The notes under the pieces are model-generated. The model saw only the letters and a program-made list of their open reading frames with translations, was not told the DNA's origin and did not search any database. From NCBI GenBank assembly GCA_036346255.1, contig CM070628.1, positions 27,791,840-27,855,839 of the forward strand: a stretch of 64,000 bases of DNA, written 5' to 3'. Shown piece by piece: positions 21,490-32,796 of the stretch (the stretch's first letter is position 1; each line of letters opens with the position of its first letter). Both the position numbers and the translations under genes were made by a program. The stretch is from Ampelocalamus luodianensis. Taxonomy: Eukaryota; Streptophyta; Magnoliopsida; Poales; Poaceae.

Positions 21490-22668
21490 AAATAACCCGA
21501 TGGTCCTCGCACCTACCTATTGTGGAAGGCGCAGGTTCTTCCTGTCCTTCACGGCACACAGTGGCTTGGTCTCGTAGAAGGAACCGATCCGATGCCGCCC
21601 TAGTTGATTGCGGCATCGACATTAGATGGAGCCATGTAGGTTCTTAATCCTGCATATACCGTCTGGCTCCAAAGAGATCAAACGTGCCTAAGCCTGCTAC
21701 TATCCACCCTCTCACAAGAGGTTTTAGGGCAGGTGTTGTTTCTGTCATCATCGGCTGCAGTTTGGAATGCCCTCGAGTGCAAGTTTGCAACTCAATCTAG
21801 GGCGCATATTATGCAAATCCGACAACAGTTGGCTATACTCCAGAAGCGGGACATGATGATGATCGACTACTTCAACAAAGTCAAGAGTCTTACTGATGGG
21901 CTCGCCATCACTAGCAAACCACTTGAGGAGGAGGAGGTCATCATTTATCTTCTCACCGGCCTCAACAACTCCTATGATGCGCTAGTAACATCCGTCACCA
22001 CCTGGATGGAACCGATCGCCCTCACCGATCTTTACTCAAACATGCTGGACTATGAGATGCATCACGAGGAAAGCAATCTCATGTTCCAGCCCTCTGTGAA
22101 CATGGTGTCTCGAGGCAATCAAGGAGGGCGTGGGCGAGGCGGTTGTGGTGGACGTGGACACGGTCGAGGTGGTGGCCGCGAACAGTACCAATACCAGGGA
22201 GCCAATTATGGCAACCATCATGGAAGTGGCAATCATCATGGTGGCAACAAGGGGTCCAACAATCGGCCCGTTTGCCAATTGTGTGAAAAAATCGGCCATG
22301 TAGCTTTCAAATGCTACAAGCGTTTCGATCATGTGTTCCAACAGGAGGAGCGCATGGTGGCAAATGTCATCACAGGATTATGGTTTGACACGCCCTGGTA
22401 CACAGATACTGGGGCGACTAATCATATCACCGAAGAATTGAACAAGCTAACGATACACAAGCGGTACTCTGGCAAAGATCAGGTCCACACCGCAAATGGT
22501 TCAGATATGCCAATTGCTCATATTGGTTCTTCTAAAATTTATACGTTACACAAACCCTTGTTCCTAAACAATGTTCTTCATGTTCCACACACAAATAAAA
22601 ATATGTTATCTATTCATAAACTCATGACGGACAATAACGTCTGTCTTGAATTTCATCCTGATTAATTT
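21490..22668 (+). pseudogene. Ty1/copia gag and protease region, decayed
   Basis: Copia gag signatures run in order: YLLWKAQVLPVLHG near 21514, NPAYTVW near 21646, a UBN2-type gag core (FATQSRAHIMQIRQQLA) and a Gly/Arg-rich linker. A CCHC zinc knuckle follows (CQLCEKIGHVAFKC, 22273-22314), then the protease DTG (22405-22413). The frame is open from 21640 to 22665; two in-frame stops lie upstream, at 21589 and 21637. The layout resembles the Ale/Retrofit (Hopscotch-like) lineage. Gag packages the element RNA; the protease cleaves the polyprotein. Confidence 0.85.
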
Positions 22669-24044
22669 CTCATTAAGAATCATACTTTGAAGAAGGTGTT
22701 CCTTCACGGTCCCAGTGAGGGTGGCCTATACCCCATTCCTAGTAGCTCGGCTACATATAGGAAGGCCCTCTTTGTCATCAAACACAGTCACGAGAAGTGG
22801 CATTGTCGTTTAGGCCATCCCTCCCCCCCCCTGTGGTGGATCAGATTCTTCAGCATCACAGATTACCTTTTTTCATGAGTCCAACTAATCCTCTATTTGT
22901 GATGCTTGTCAACAGGGCGAAAGTCATTAGCTTCCTTTTCCTCGGTCAAAAAGTGTGTCATCATCACCTCTTGAACTTATTTTCTCTGATGTTTAGGGGC
23001 CTACATGCACCTCCTTTGGTGGTTTTAAATGCTATGTGAGTTTCATTGATGATTTTAGTAAATTCATCTGGTTTGATTGTCTCAAGAGTAAAATTGATGT
23101 CTATCGCATATTCATCCAATTCCAAACTCATGTTGAGCACCTTCTAGATTAAAAAAAACCATACACATGCAAACCGACTGGGGAGGCGAATACTAGAAGT
23201 TGAATTCCTTTTTCCAACAAATTGGAATCACTCATCATGTTTCCTATCCACACACTCATCAACAAAATGGCTCGGCTGAGAGAAAATTTCGCCATATCAT
23301 AGAAGTTGGCTTGTCCTTACACGCCCATGCCTCCATGCCCATTCGTTTTTGGGACGAGGCTTTCCAAACAGCATGTGTTCTTTATAAATCGCCTCCCTAG
23401 CAGGACGATACAGAATTTAACTCCACTAGACCGTCTTTTTGGAACATCTCCAGAGTATTCCTTTCTTAGAACTTTTAGGTGTGCATACTGGCCATGTCTC
23501 CATCCATACAATGATCAGAAGCTCCAATTTTATTATAGCTCTCTTTATAAAGGCTACAAATATTTGCATATCTCTTCGGGTAGGATTTATGTTTCTCGTG
23601 ATGTAGTCTTTGATGAGCGACAATTTCCTTTTGCTGATGAAAAATCACCACCATCGTTGTGGGACGTATGGATGGTAGGGAGACTAATACAGGTACTGGT
23701 ATACTTGATTCAAATGTTGTTGTGCAATCTGACCTGGCTATTTAGTCAGATTGGTCATCCCTCTCTGTGCAGGCTATAGGTGACTCGCCCACAATAAATC
23801 CAAGCAATGACTCCAGGCGGGAGAATATGGGGACAAACCCAGGGGGAGATTCGGTGGGTGCTGCAGGCGCTGATCTCTCTGATTAGACGCAAGATGTCCT
23901 ATCGTCCACCAGCACAGTCCCGCAGAGGATCCTACCGGCCCCACACATGTATCCGCAGCACTGCCTCATCCCACACAAACAAGGCTACGGAACAGCATTC
24001 ACCAACCAAGGATTCGCACCGACGGCACGATGCAATATGATGCC
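22669..24044 (+). pseudogene. Ty1/copia integrase region, frameshifted, up to the gypsy insertion
   Basis: Remnants in several frames: the pre-integrase zinc segment (HEKWHCRLGHPS near 22790), core pieces (SFIDDFSKFIW near 23042; QQNGSAERKFRH near 23263) and RVVF/DERQFPF-type downstream residues near 23600-23640. At least four frame changes and several stops separate them. The pol frame is interrupted at 24044 by the gypsy LTR and resumes at 39069 with the reverse transcriptase. Confidence 0.85.
24040..24044. repeat. Target-site duplication of the gypsy element, left copy
   Basis: ATGCC directly precedes TGTAACATCC; the second copy is at 39064-39068. It dates the gypsy insertion as later than the copia insertion. 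Confidence 0.95.
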
Positions 24045-25087
24045 TGTAACATCCCAATTTTGGGCTTGTGTTTCAAATGTAAGAAAATGAGTAGAAATTA
24101 AAACTTTTTCTTACATCATGTATTTCCTGTTGTGCCAAGCAATTCTTGTTCAAAGGATTATGGAATTACATTGTCACAAGTCCTTTTGATCCAAACCTTG
24201 GCATTCCAAAAACCATCTTGTCAAATCTTATGATCATCCTCTGAAAATATTTTTCCTAAGTCCCTGTGATGGTATGTGACCCCTCTGAAAAATTTCACAA
24301 TTTTAGAAATTGTTTGAATATTTTAGAGGCAGATCAAACTGTTTGACTCTCATCAAACATTAAAACAGAGCCTTGCAGAATTTTTGGAGATTTATTCGCA
24401 GCATAAAACTCTCTGAAAATTTTACACAAGGTTGATATCTGAGTTAGCAAGCTCCTGTAAAAATTTCAGAATTTTTGGAGTTAATTTGCTACCTCAAATA
24501 AATCTCTCAAAGTCTCTGTTTTTATTTCAAAGTCAAACTAGGTCTTACTGTTGCTTGGGTTCGAGTCAGACTCGGGCTCGAGCCATTTGATTCGGTCCAG
24601 TCAACTAAACGCACCGAGCCACTCTTTAAAACGCGCGTGCAATCTCAGCCGTTGGATTCAGATCGCGTGGCCCACGTTCGTGTGAGCATTCGGACCCTCC
24701 GGTTACATTAACAAATTGGGACCGTTGGATCTCGATCCAACCGTCCAGATTCCTGAGGGCAACCGGACTGTCCGGCGAACTCGCTAAATCGTGACCGTCC
24801 ATTTTTAATCCGACGGTCGTGGTTTATCTTCTCTGTTCTTCTTCCTCCTCGGCTTCTCCGGGCGCGCGGGCGTTCATGGCAGAGAGAAAGAGAGAGCATG
24901 GGGGGCTTGTGGTGTCACCTCAAGTTGCTTTCGTCAACGTCTCTCTGCAATGCATTTAATGCGCAACAGGCTTTCTCCTCCATGGTCACCGTGCTCACTT
25001 GCTCCCATCATTTCGTGGTCCATGGCCGCACCATGAACCGAGCTCACCATGGGCTCATGTTCTTGCTCGAAACCCTAATTCCTTTCC

Positions 25088-25096
25088 TATAAATAG
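25088..25096 (+). promoter_or_regulatory. TATA box of the 5' LTR
   Basis: TATAAATAG is followed by a CT-rich, likely transcribed leader. The identical site in the 3' LTR is 35146-35154. Confidence 0.75.
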
Positions 25097-25378
25097 CCCC
25101 TCTAGGTCCTCCTGGTGTTCCTTTGCACCACACTTTGCTCTTCTCTGAGTTTGAGCTCAAGAACACCTCTCACCTTCAATCCACCATTGTTGACCCGAGT
25201 GCTCCAATGGCGGCCTTGGTGTCCAGTGGTTCATCTTCAACATTTCTTGCACCCTTGTGAACTCCTCAACCTCCTTTATATTTCCCCTAACTTGATTTTG
25301 GGTTGCATTCACAGGAATCACTCAATTTTAAGTTTGGAGATTTTCGGTTGGTTTCACCCCCTTTCTTCTCCAGCTCTG

Positions 25379-25471
25379 GTAAGTGATTCTTTTTGCAATT
25401 ACTTGCTTTTGGAGCCTCTTTGAGCTATAATGAAGCTGTGGTGATAATTTGGTTCCACTCATTTTGCTCAG
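25379..25471 (+). other. Candidate 93-bp leader intron in the LTR
   Basis: The donor is G|GTAAGTG (25379) and the acceptor TTTTGCTCAG (25471). The same borders and the same 93-base length recur at 35436-35528 in the 3' LTR and, with GTGAGTG, at 58106-58198 in a more diverged LTR. Splicing is inferred from consensus only. Confidence 0.45.
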
Positions 25472-27384
25472 AACCTCGTCTTCCACTTCATCTTCTTCGG
25501 CTCCGGTGGACTTCATCGTGTTCAAGTCTTCCCCGGCCATCTTTGAAGCTCCTCTCGGATAAGGTAGCTTCTATATAGCCCCTAGAAGTCATGGCACCCG
25601 CATCCTAGGTCTGCAGCTGAGTTTTTCGCTATTTTCGTGTTTAGCCGTAGGGTTCCCGTTTTCGTTTTCCGGCTAGCCGGCGTTCTAGTCCCTCGCCGCC
25701 GGCGAGAATGCTACCATTAGGTTCGTATTGTTATTGCAAATCCATTTTGGGTCTTGTTCGGCGCCGCCGCGACCGGAGTCGCCGGCGACAAGCCGTCAAA
25801 GCCACTCGGGTTTTGCCGGTTGAGAAGCTCCGTTTTCGTCATCTAATTAGGGCACATTAATTGCTAATCATTAGTTGTTAATTGTGTCTTAATCATTATT
25901 GTTGAGCCACTGACTAGTGGGCCCAACATCCTTTAATCACTCTCTGGTTCAATCCCGCACTGTTCCGACATCATTAATGCTTAATCATTGATTAATGAAA
26001 ATGTCGGCACTTAATCCTGTCGGAAACCTTCTCTGGGTCGCTGACAAGTGGGCCCAGTACACTGTGCTCGTGGGTTAAATCGTTGCGGTCGTGACTCGTA
26101 GTCACTGACATGCGGTCCCACTCGTCAGTACCTCTTTTTGAACTTCGATCTATAGCCGCGTCCATTTTGTGATCTGGCCCGGATCTTGTATGCATTCGGA
26201 CCATCAGGTTCCTCATCATCTGGACCGTCCATCTCGTGATCTGCAATGAGATCATGTGTGCAATCGGACCTTCCGGTTAGATTTGGGTTCTGAGCCGTTC
26301 ATCTTTAGATCTGCGGTCGTGGTTCGCCGAGGCAACCGCATCGTCCGGTTGCATACACTCGTGTGAGCCGTTGGATCTTGATCCAACGGTGGGATTCAAT
26401 TGGGTTTCGCGCGCATGCGCTATTTTCGGCGCGCGTGAGCCGTAGGATGTTAGATCTAGGGTTGTGGGTTGTCCACGTCATTTTCTTTTTATTGGGTTGT
26501 TCGGTATTTCGGTAAGTATTTGTTTAACAACTGAAAATGATATAAAAACTTTAGAAACTCATAACTAATTCATTTTAACTGCTTTTTAGTTAATTCCAAC
26601 TGTAATAAATTATGTTATCACTTTGGCTTATTATAAAAATGGATTTAAGCATGTTCCAGTAGCAGAAAATTGTATAACTAGGAATGACTTGGTTTCTGTC
26701 ATTTTGAATATTCCAGAAAATGAATAAAACTTTAGAAAATGCATATCTTGCTTTGTGTATGTCCAAAATGAATGATTCCAACTTTGATAAATTTGTTATT
26801 AACCCAAAGTTAATATAAAAATGATGGTAAGTCCAAGATTGCAACAGAAACCTTGATTAATGATTTAGTACCTATTTTCAGCATTTAGAAAATTCTGGAA
26901 GACTTATAAAATGCACAAGTAATTCTCTGTAAATGCAAAATATATATGATAAATTCTAGAAAACCCCTCTGTTGGTATACTTCACTGTAAAATTAGTTTT
27001 GAACATATTTATGCTCCTGGATAGTGCATTATGCTAGTTTTGCATCTTAGAAAAATCATAACTGAATCATTTTAGCTCCAAATGACCTGAAATTTTATAT
27101 GGGTTACCACTATCCCAGTGGGTAGTTACCATAAAAATTTCAGCTTCAAAATCTTTCTAGAAAATGTTTTTGCTACAATGCTAATTTTGGCCGAAAATGA
27201 GTTTTTAGGTAATATCTTTTGCACCACAAATCCAAATTAGGTTTTTCCAGTTTCTACGTCTTGGGATATTCGTATTCTACCTTATGTATAAATTTCGTCG
27301 CATTTGGGTGTTTGTTGCTTGCTCATTTGTTCATCTGTGGCTCGGCTTATTGGTTGTTCTTGGTTCTTTTTGCCTCTCGCTTAG

Positions 27385-27447
27385 GATTCGACATTTGCGG
27401 TAATCCCGAGAACGACCCTCCGCAACAGTTTGAGCAACAGCAAGAAG
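27385..27447 (+). other. E1 acidic/Gln-rich exon candidate, chromovirus 5' LTR
   Basis: The acceptor CTCGCTTAG precedes it. After two bases it reads FDICGNPENDPPQQFEQQQE and ends G|GCAAGC at 27448; 63 nt. The 3' LTR copy (37444-37504) has a local change, CATAGCATTTG for CGCAACAGTTTG, and loses two bases. Confidence 0.5.
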
Positions 27448-28613
27448 GCAAGCAGTTTGATCATGTTAATCCTAGTATTTTAAGTATTTATGTTGATTAC
27501 AAATTCTATGTATGCATTGCTACTTTGTTTTAATAGTTGGCCTAGTAGATGCATTTCCTTAGCAAATGATTATTCTCTACTACCATGAGCCTAGGTTACT
27601 TGCTGTGATTTAGAGTTCGTGGATGAGCTCTTGTCACTTAGTAGTTGCGAATTAATTGCTTAGCCATGCTTAGCTTCGGTAGAAATGGGCGGTTATCGAC
27701 TTGTCGATAACCTTGATCACATCAAACTTATTATGATTATGATTTCCACCTTGTGCCATGTCTACTTATGAAAACTAAAACTGAAAACAAAATGATTTAG
27801 ACTTGGGCACAATGGTATGTTGGTGTGATTTTCGGGTGTGACTGGAATGGTGCCTGAGTCAACAAGGACCGAACATCTTGTTACACTAAACCAAGCATTT
27901 TAGCGTGCTAACCACATTAGAGGGTATGGGACCTCTCTTGACTTAGTACTTTGGCGTGTATTGCCCTCGGGTCGCAGGAGGTCGCAGGAGGGATGGTGTT
28001 GGGAGCATTGTAGTGTCCGAAAGACTTCACCCGTGATGGGATTTGTTGTCTTTCGGCTTGCAATGTAAGCGTATGGTGTTTCTACCCATATGAGCTGCTC
28101 GTGGTTGATACACAATATTGGAAAAGTCTCGTAGGACTTAGCCGTGCCATCATACCTTGGAAGTGTGTTTGTGGCTTAAAGCGATGCAAGTGTGTGGTAC
28201 ATTGGTACACCCCTGAGGTTAAAACTATTCGAATAGCCTCGTCCTAGGTTATGGACACGCTTGGCAAGGTCTTTCAAGAGTTAGACTACAACCTTTTAAA
28301 TTAAAACTTGATGGGTGGTGCGAATCGGGATTAGTGCTATGTTGTGGTGACTATTGGGTAGTCACTTCAGGTGGTTACTTGTATGTATCTTTATTATTGT
28401 TATTTCAACATTAAAAACAGATTTGCAAACTTGCTTTTCAATGTATTACATTATTGCAAATAAAGTTGGCTTCATGCAAAATGAGACATACAACCTCCAC
28501 CTAAATAAGCTTGCATGTAGGTTATGAATAGGTGCTGCTATTCCACACGTCGATCTTGCGGGTACAAAGACAATCTTTGTACTCGGATGCTATGCTTAAT
28601 TGTTTTGTTGCGG

Positions 28614-28685
28614 AGGAAGAAGGTGAGCTGAAGGGCCTCACTTTTGTGGTGTGTTGTGGTAGCTATGGGCGACTAGCTTGGCGGC
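28614..28685 (+). other. E2 exon candidate, chromovirus 5' LTR (indel-bearing)
   Basis: It begins AGGAAGAAGGTGAGC after TTGTTGCGG (the 3' LTR has TTGTTGCAG, E2 from 38669). It reads EEEGELKGLTF, then the frame departs from that of family G1, consistent with a small indel. The right edge is approximate. Confidence 0.35.
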
Positions 28686-29008
28686 CCGGTCGGTTGCCTT
28701 GTGGGTGTGTGGCTAACCGGTCGACTTTTGTTCTAGCCATCTTATGGCGCTTTTGCTTCCGCTGTCATTCTTGTATAATGTTACTTTTGGCCGGTCGGCT
28801 CTCTTTTGTAATAACTTTACTTTATGTATATCGTTGTTGAACTTAGTGATATATGTTGTATGGAAATGATGTGTAATTTTGTGATGATGTGCATATCTTG
28901 CAGTGCAGGAAGCATATGACCATCGAGGCTTAGAATGTTTAATTAGTAACGCTAGAACCAATTGGAGGTTAAGTGTTACTAGGTAAATATTCCGGGTCCT
29001 CACAAAGT

Positions 29009-29020
29009 TGGTATCAGAGC
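29009..29020 (+). other. Primer-binding site
   Basis: TGGTATCAGAGC lies four bases after the LTR. It is complementary to the 3' end of plant initiator-Met tRNA, the usual minus-strand primer of chromoviruses. Confidence 0.95.
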
Positions 29021-29712
29021 CATACTGACCGTAGAAACCCCTAGCTTGGTCGCCTTGTAGGATGTTCTGAAAACCTATTTTCAAGGGTCAAATGGTTTAT
29101 GAAAATTAAGTAAGTTATCTGATTTTACTCCTTATCTATCTTAGTTTTCTTCTCTCATCTTGTTCTAGTTTGAGTTTTGAAAATTGTTTTCCTCTCATCT
29201 TCTTCTAAAGGATAGTCCTTATCGTTTAATTTGGGTTTTGGGAACCAATGAGTTTGGCAAATTGAAGTGTTGGCTGCCCTTCTACAAGGTTTTGAAGCTT
29301 CTGGAATGGAGAATTTCGACTAGGGGCTTGGATGCAAAATCTGGACAGCAAGCGTCAATTTCCGGACAGCAAGCTCAAAGGTTCCAAAGAAGGTAGGAAA
29401 TGAGAGGTGAAGTCAACTAAAACTGGTGGGAATAAAAGGGTAAGAAGTGATATGAAATTAGCTAATGCCTATACTCTATCAGGTGGTTATACCTTGATTT
29501 TTGGACTGTTTTGAGCCAGATTTTAGTTCTGAAATTTTGGGTCTTCTCAAACGATTACTCGTTCTTCCATACGGGTTAGTCGTTTCGGGAAGTGGATTCG
29601 GTGACTTATGACCTCATGTTCTTTTGTGGCTGTTCGTGGGTCATTTTAACTAAGTTTGGATTTCTGTGCTCTTAGATCTTGAACTGTATCTAACTTGTCT
29701 TAGTAAATCAGG
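29021..29712 (+). other. Untranslated leader between PBS and gag
   Basis: About 690 bases without a supported ORF. GGACAGCAAGC near 29344 is partly repeated near 29363. It presumably carries packaging signals; none can be named from sequence. Confidence 0.6.
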
Positions 29713-30790
29713 ATGGCTGGTGGGACACGTAGCGGCCGGAATCAGCCGGGTAGTCCCGATGAGGAGCTTCCCCCTCCTCCGACCATGGCGGAAGTCCTCA
29801 TGCGGTCGAGCATGTCGTTCGGAGGACCGTGGGTGTTGGAGGTCATCGCCAGAACACCTCCACTCACTCTGGTGCCTCGGATGCGGAGGTGGTTCCCGGT
29901 CTCGTGGGGACTTGCGGAGTTCCTCCGTACTCGGCCTCCCACCTTCTCCGGTCAGAGATCCCTTGGGCGCAGAGCGGCGGCTGCGTGCGGTTGAGCGGAA
30001 GCTCAACGTTGCTCGATGCCGAGGAGCGAGGCGGGCACTTTTCGCATCCCATCACCGGAGGGTGCGGCACTCTCATGGTGGGAGAATTTCCTCGCCATGC
30101 GACTGCGGACACGTGGTCTCGTGGGAAGAGTTCGTCGACTTTTCGTCGGGCCCATGTCCCCGCCGGCTGATGAAGTCAAGAAGAAGGAGTTCCTTGCGCT
30201 CAAGCAGGGCGCAAATGCGTGATCGAGTACCTTCACGAGTTCAACCATCTCGCGAGTGCGCTCTGCCGAGGTGGCCACCGATGAGGCCAGCGGAGAAGTT
30301 CTGGAGGGTTTGTCGAGGAGCTTGGGACAAGCTCTCTATTGTGGACTTCCCCGACTTCCAGACCTTGGTGGACAAGGCCATCATCGCCGAGCACAAGGCG
30401 AGAGCGCTGGGCGAGTCCCGCAAGCGCAAGTGGGAGGCCCAGCGGTCTGCGCAGGCTGGCCTCGTTCGTCCCCGTGTTGGACCTGCACCGGTGGCCCGTT
30501 CTTTGGCTTCACCACCGCCGAGGCCTTCAGCACCAGCTCCACGTCCTCCGCAGGCCGTGACTCGATCGCGTCGCTGCGACCCGCCAGCGGTGTTCCCGCA
30601 ACCCCGCGGCCGCGTCACCGCTTCATCGCCACGACAAGGGCCACTACGCGAGTAGTTGTCCTAAGAAGACTGGAGCGGCCCCTCGTCCTAATGGAGGACG
30701 CGGGCAAGGGAGTGGTCACCCACCTGACCAGAAGACCCCGGGCTTGGGGAGCGGCCGAGTCAACCATATCTCGGCTGAGGAGGCACAGGA
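29713..30790 (+). pseudogene. Chromovirus gag, frameshifted
   Basis: It starts at ATG 29713 (MAGGTRSGRNQPGSPDEE), about 700 bases after the PBS as usual. Gag core motifs are scattered over the three frames (RRLRAVERKLNVA near 29975, SWWENFLAMR near 30078, FLALKQGANA near 30192, KLSIVDFPDFQTLVDKAII near 30329). The second half of a zinc knuckle (GHYASSCPKK near 30630) ends it. At least six frame changes occur. Gag would form the virus-like particle. Confidence 0.85.
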
Positions 30791-31360
30791 GGCACCCGAC
30801 GTGGTGTTGGGTACGCTCCTTGTTAATTTGCGTCCCGCTCTGATTTTATTTGACTCGGGGCCTCGCATTCTTTTATTTCGAGGTCTTTTCTTTGTTGATT
30901 GTGGGCTTCACTTTGTGTTCCTCAGGGATTCCACTGGCGATTCGCTCTCGGGTTCGGAAATGAGAGTGACCAAGTATGCCGGATGTTCCTATCCACATCG
31001 AAGAGTGGGATTCTTGGCGAGTCTTATCTGCTCGACTCGGCGCGCTTGGATGTGATTCTTGGCATGGATTGGTTGTCCCAACACTTGGGGCAAATCGATT
31101 GTGCCGGAAGATGGTCTACCTCACGATCCTTGGTGAGCAGGTTGGGTTTCGCGCTGATTCACGAGCCCCATCTTTATGTCCTTGAAGCAAAGCCAAGATT
31201 GGAGATCCACGACGTCCCCACGTATGCGACTTCGCGGATGTCTTTCTGAATTTGCCGGATGCCTCTGCTCGAGATCCGAGTTTGTGATCGAGTTGCTTGC
31301 CCGCATCGCCCCTATTTCTAAGAGGCCGTGTCGCATGCCTCCTAATGAGTTGGAGGAGTG
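30791..31360 (+). pseudogene. Chromovirus aspartic protease and linker
   Basis: The upstream EEAQEAPDVVLGTLLVN is intact and the catalytic DSG is at 30852-30860. The frame shifts right after the DSG through what looks like loss of one G in a G-run. Downstream linker pieces (DVILGMDWLSQHLG near 31047) identify the protease-RT linker. It would process Gag-Pol. Confidence 0.8.
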
Positions 31361-31923
31361 AAGAAGCAATCGGGTGAGCTGCAAGAGAAGGGTTTTATCC
31401 GTCCTAGCTCATCTCCTTGGGGTTGTCCATTATCTTTGTGAAGAAGAAGGACAAGACCTTGCGCATGTGTGTTGACTACCGTCCGCTTAATGAGGTGACG
31501 GTAAAGAACAAGTATCCTTTGCCCGTATTGATGATCTCTTGATCAATTGGCCGGAGCACGAGTCTTCTCAAGATTGACTTGAGATTGGGCTATCATCAAG
31601 TCGAGGATCGGAGCGAGGATATTCGTAAGGCGACCTTTGCTACTCGTTATGGCCTTTACGAGTACACCGTCATGTCTTTTGGTTTGACTAATGCTCCGCT
31701 TTATTCATGAATCTTATGAACTCGGTATTCATGGAGTATTTGGATAGGTTCGTGGTGGTATTCATCGATGATATCCTTATCTACTCCAAGAGTGAAGAAG
31801 AGCATCTTGAGCATCTTAAGCTTGTGTTGGGCAAGTGCGTGAGCACCACCGTATGCCAAATTCAGCAAGTGCGAGTTAGTTGAAGGAAGTGGCATTCTTG
31901 GGCCATGTTCTTTCAGCGGAGGT
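31361..31923 (+). pseudogene. Chromovirus reverse transcriptase
   Basis: RT blocks are in order: LQEKGFIRPSSSPWG near 31380, MCVDYRPLNEVT near 31467, KIDLRLGYHQ near 31571, ATRYGLYEYTVMSFGLTNAP near 31640. The active-site FIDD is at 31761-31772 within VVVFIDDILIYSKS. Deletions near 31425, 31530, 31700 and 31845 shift the frame. Confidence 0.88.
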
Positions 31924-32796
31924 GTGGTGTGGATCCTAGCAAGGTCGGTGATGTGCTATCTTGGGTCGGCCAAGTCGGTCGCCGATGTGCGGAGTTTTCT
32001 TGGTTTGGCGGGCTACTATCGCCGCTTTATCGAGAATTTCTCCAAGATTGCGAAGCCTATGACCGAATTGCTTAAGAAAGACAAGAAATTTGAGTGGTCC
32101 GCTGCTTGTGATGGGAGTTTTCAGGAACTCAAGAAACGGTTGACCTCAGCCCCAGTGCTTGTTCTCCCTGATATTCACAAGAGTTTTGATATCTATGGTG
32201 ATGCTTCTCGTCAGGGTCTTGGTTGTGTTCTTATGCAAGAAGGCAAGGTTGTGGCCTATGCATCGCGGCAGTTGAGGCCTCATGAACTCAACTATCCTAC
32301 TCATGACTTGGAGTTAGCTGCTGTGGTCCATGCACTCAAGATTTGGCGGCATTATCTGATTGGTAACCGTTGTGAGGTGTATTCCGACCACAAGAGCTTG
32401 AAGTACTTATTCACCCAGCCAGATCTTAACCTCCGGCAAAGAAGATGGTTGGAATTGATCAAGGACTATGACATGGGCATTCAGTACCATCCGGGCAAGG
32501 CCAACGTCGTTGCAGATGCACTCAGTCGGAAGGTGTATTGCAACATGTTGATGCTCCAAGAGCAGCAGCCTACCCTCATTTCGAAATTCCAGCGCCTCAA
32601 TTTGGGTTTGATCGAGCACGGTTCTCTTGCTACATTGGTTGTGCAACCAACCTTGGTGGACCAAATCAAGGCGGCATGTGCGAGCATGATGCGGTGTGAG
32701 CCGATCAAGCGAGAACATCAAGGATGGGATGGCCAAGTGCTTTTCGAGAGGACGAGCATGGCGTTGTGTGGTTTGGGCGCGTCTTGTGGTTCCTAA
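31924..32796 (+). CDS. Chromovirus RT thumb and RNase H domain (open 290-codon segment)
   Basis: This is the longest intact part of pol. It contains the RT connection (FLGLAGYYRRFIENFSKIAKP) and the RNase H motifs DIYGDAS (first Asp), ELAAVVHALKIWRHYL (Glu), YSDHKSLKY (Asp) and NVVADALSRK (last Asp). It degrades the RNA strand of the RNA/DNA hybrid. The first codon is not ATG; it is part of the polyprotein, not an independent gene. The frame is lost in the integrase zinc region. Confidence 0.9.
   Translation: MVWILARSVMCYLGSAKSVADVRSFLGLAGYYRRFIENFSKIAKPMTELLKKDKKFEWSAACDGSFQELKKRLTSAPVLVLPDIHKSFDIYGDASRQGLGCVLMQEGKVVAYASRQLRPHELNYPTHDLELAAVVHALKIWRHYLIGNRCEVYSDHKSLKYLFTQPDLNLRQRRWLELIKDYDMGIQYHPGKANVVADALSRKVYCNMLMLQEQQPTLISKFQRLNLGLIEHGSLATLVVQPTLVDQIKAACASMMRCEPIKREHQGWDGQVLFERTSMALCGLGASCGS

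Larger units (their letters stand above)
24045..29004 (+). mobile_element. 5' LTR of the chromovirus (family G2)
   Basis: It starts TGTAACATCCCAATTTTGGG and ends TTCCGGGTCCTCACA. Landmarks: U3 with inverted CCGTTGGATC motifs (24650-24760, 26360-26395), TATAAATAG at 25088, a candidate 93-bp leader intron at 25379-25471, E1 at 27385-27447, CTATTCGAATAG at 28225-28236 and E2 from 28614. It provides the promoter for the element RNA. Confidence 0.95.

Noticed and set aside
24708..25540. Several 60-100 codon ORFs repeated at 34685-35597
   Set aside because: They are repeated only because the two LTRs are copies; no domain, and the frames are not kept in the diverged LTR at 56643.
29666..30655. 329-codon plus-strand frame over gag
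   Set aside because: Gag motifs hop between frames here; this frame is a composite of true and shifted segments and starts in the leader, so it is not listed as one gene.
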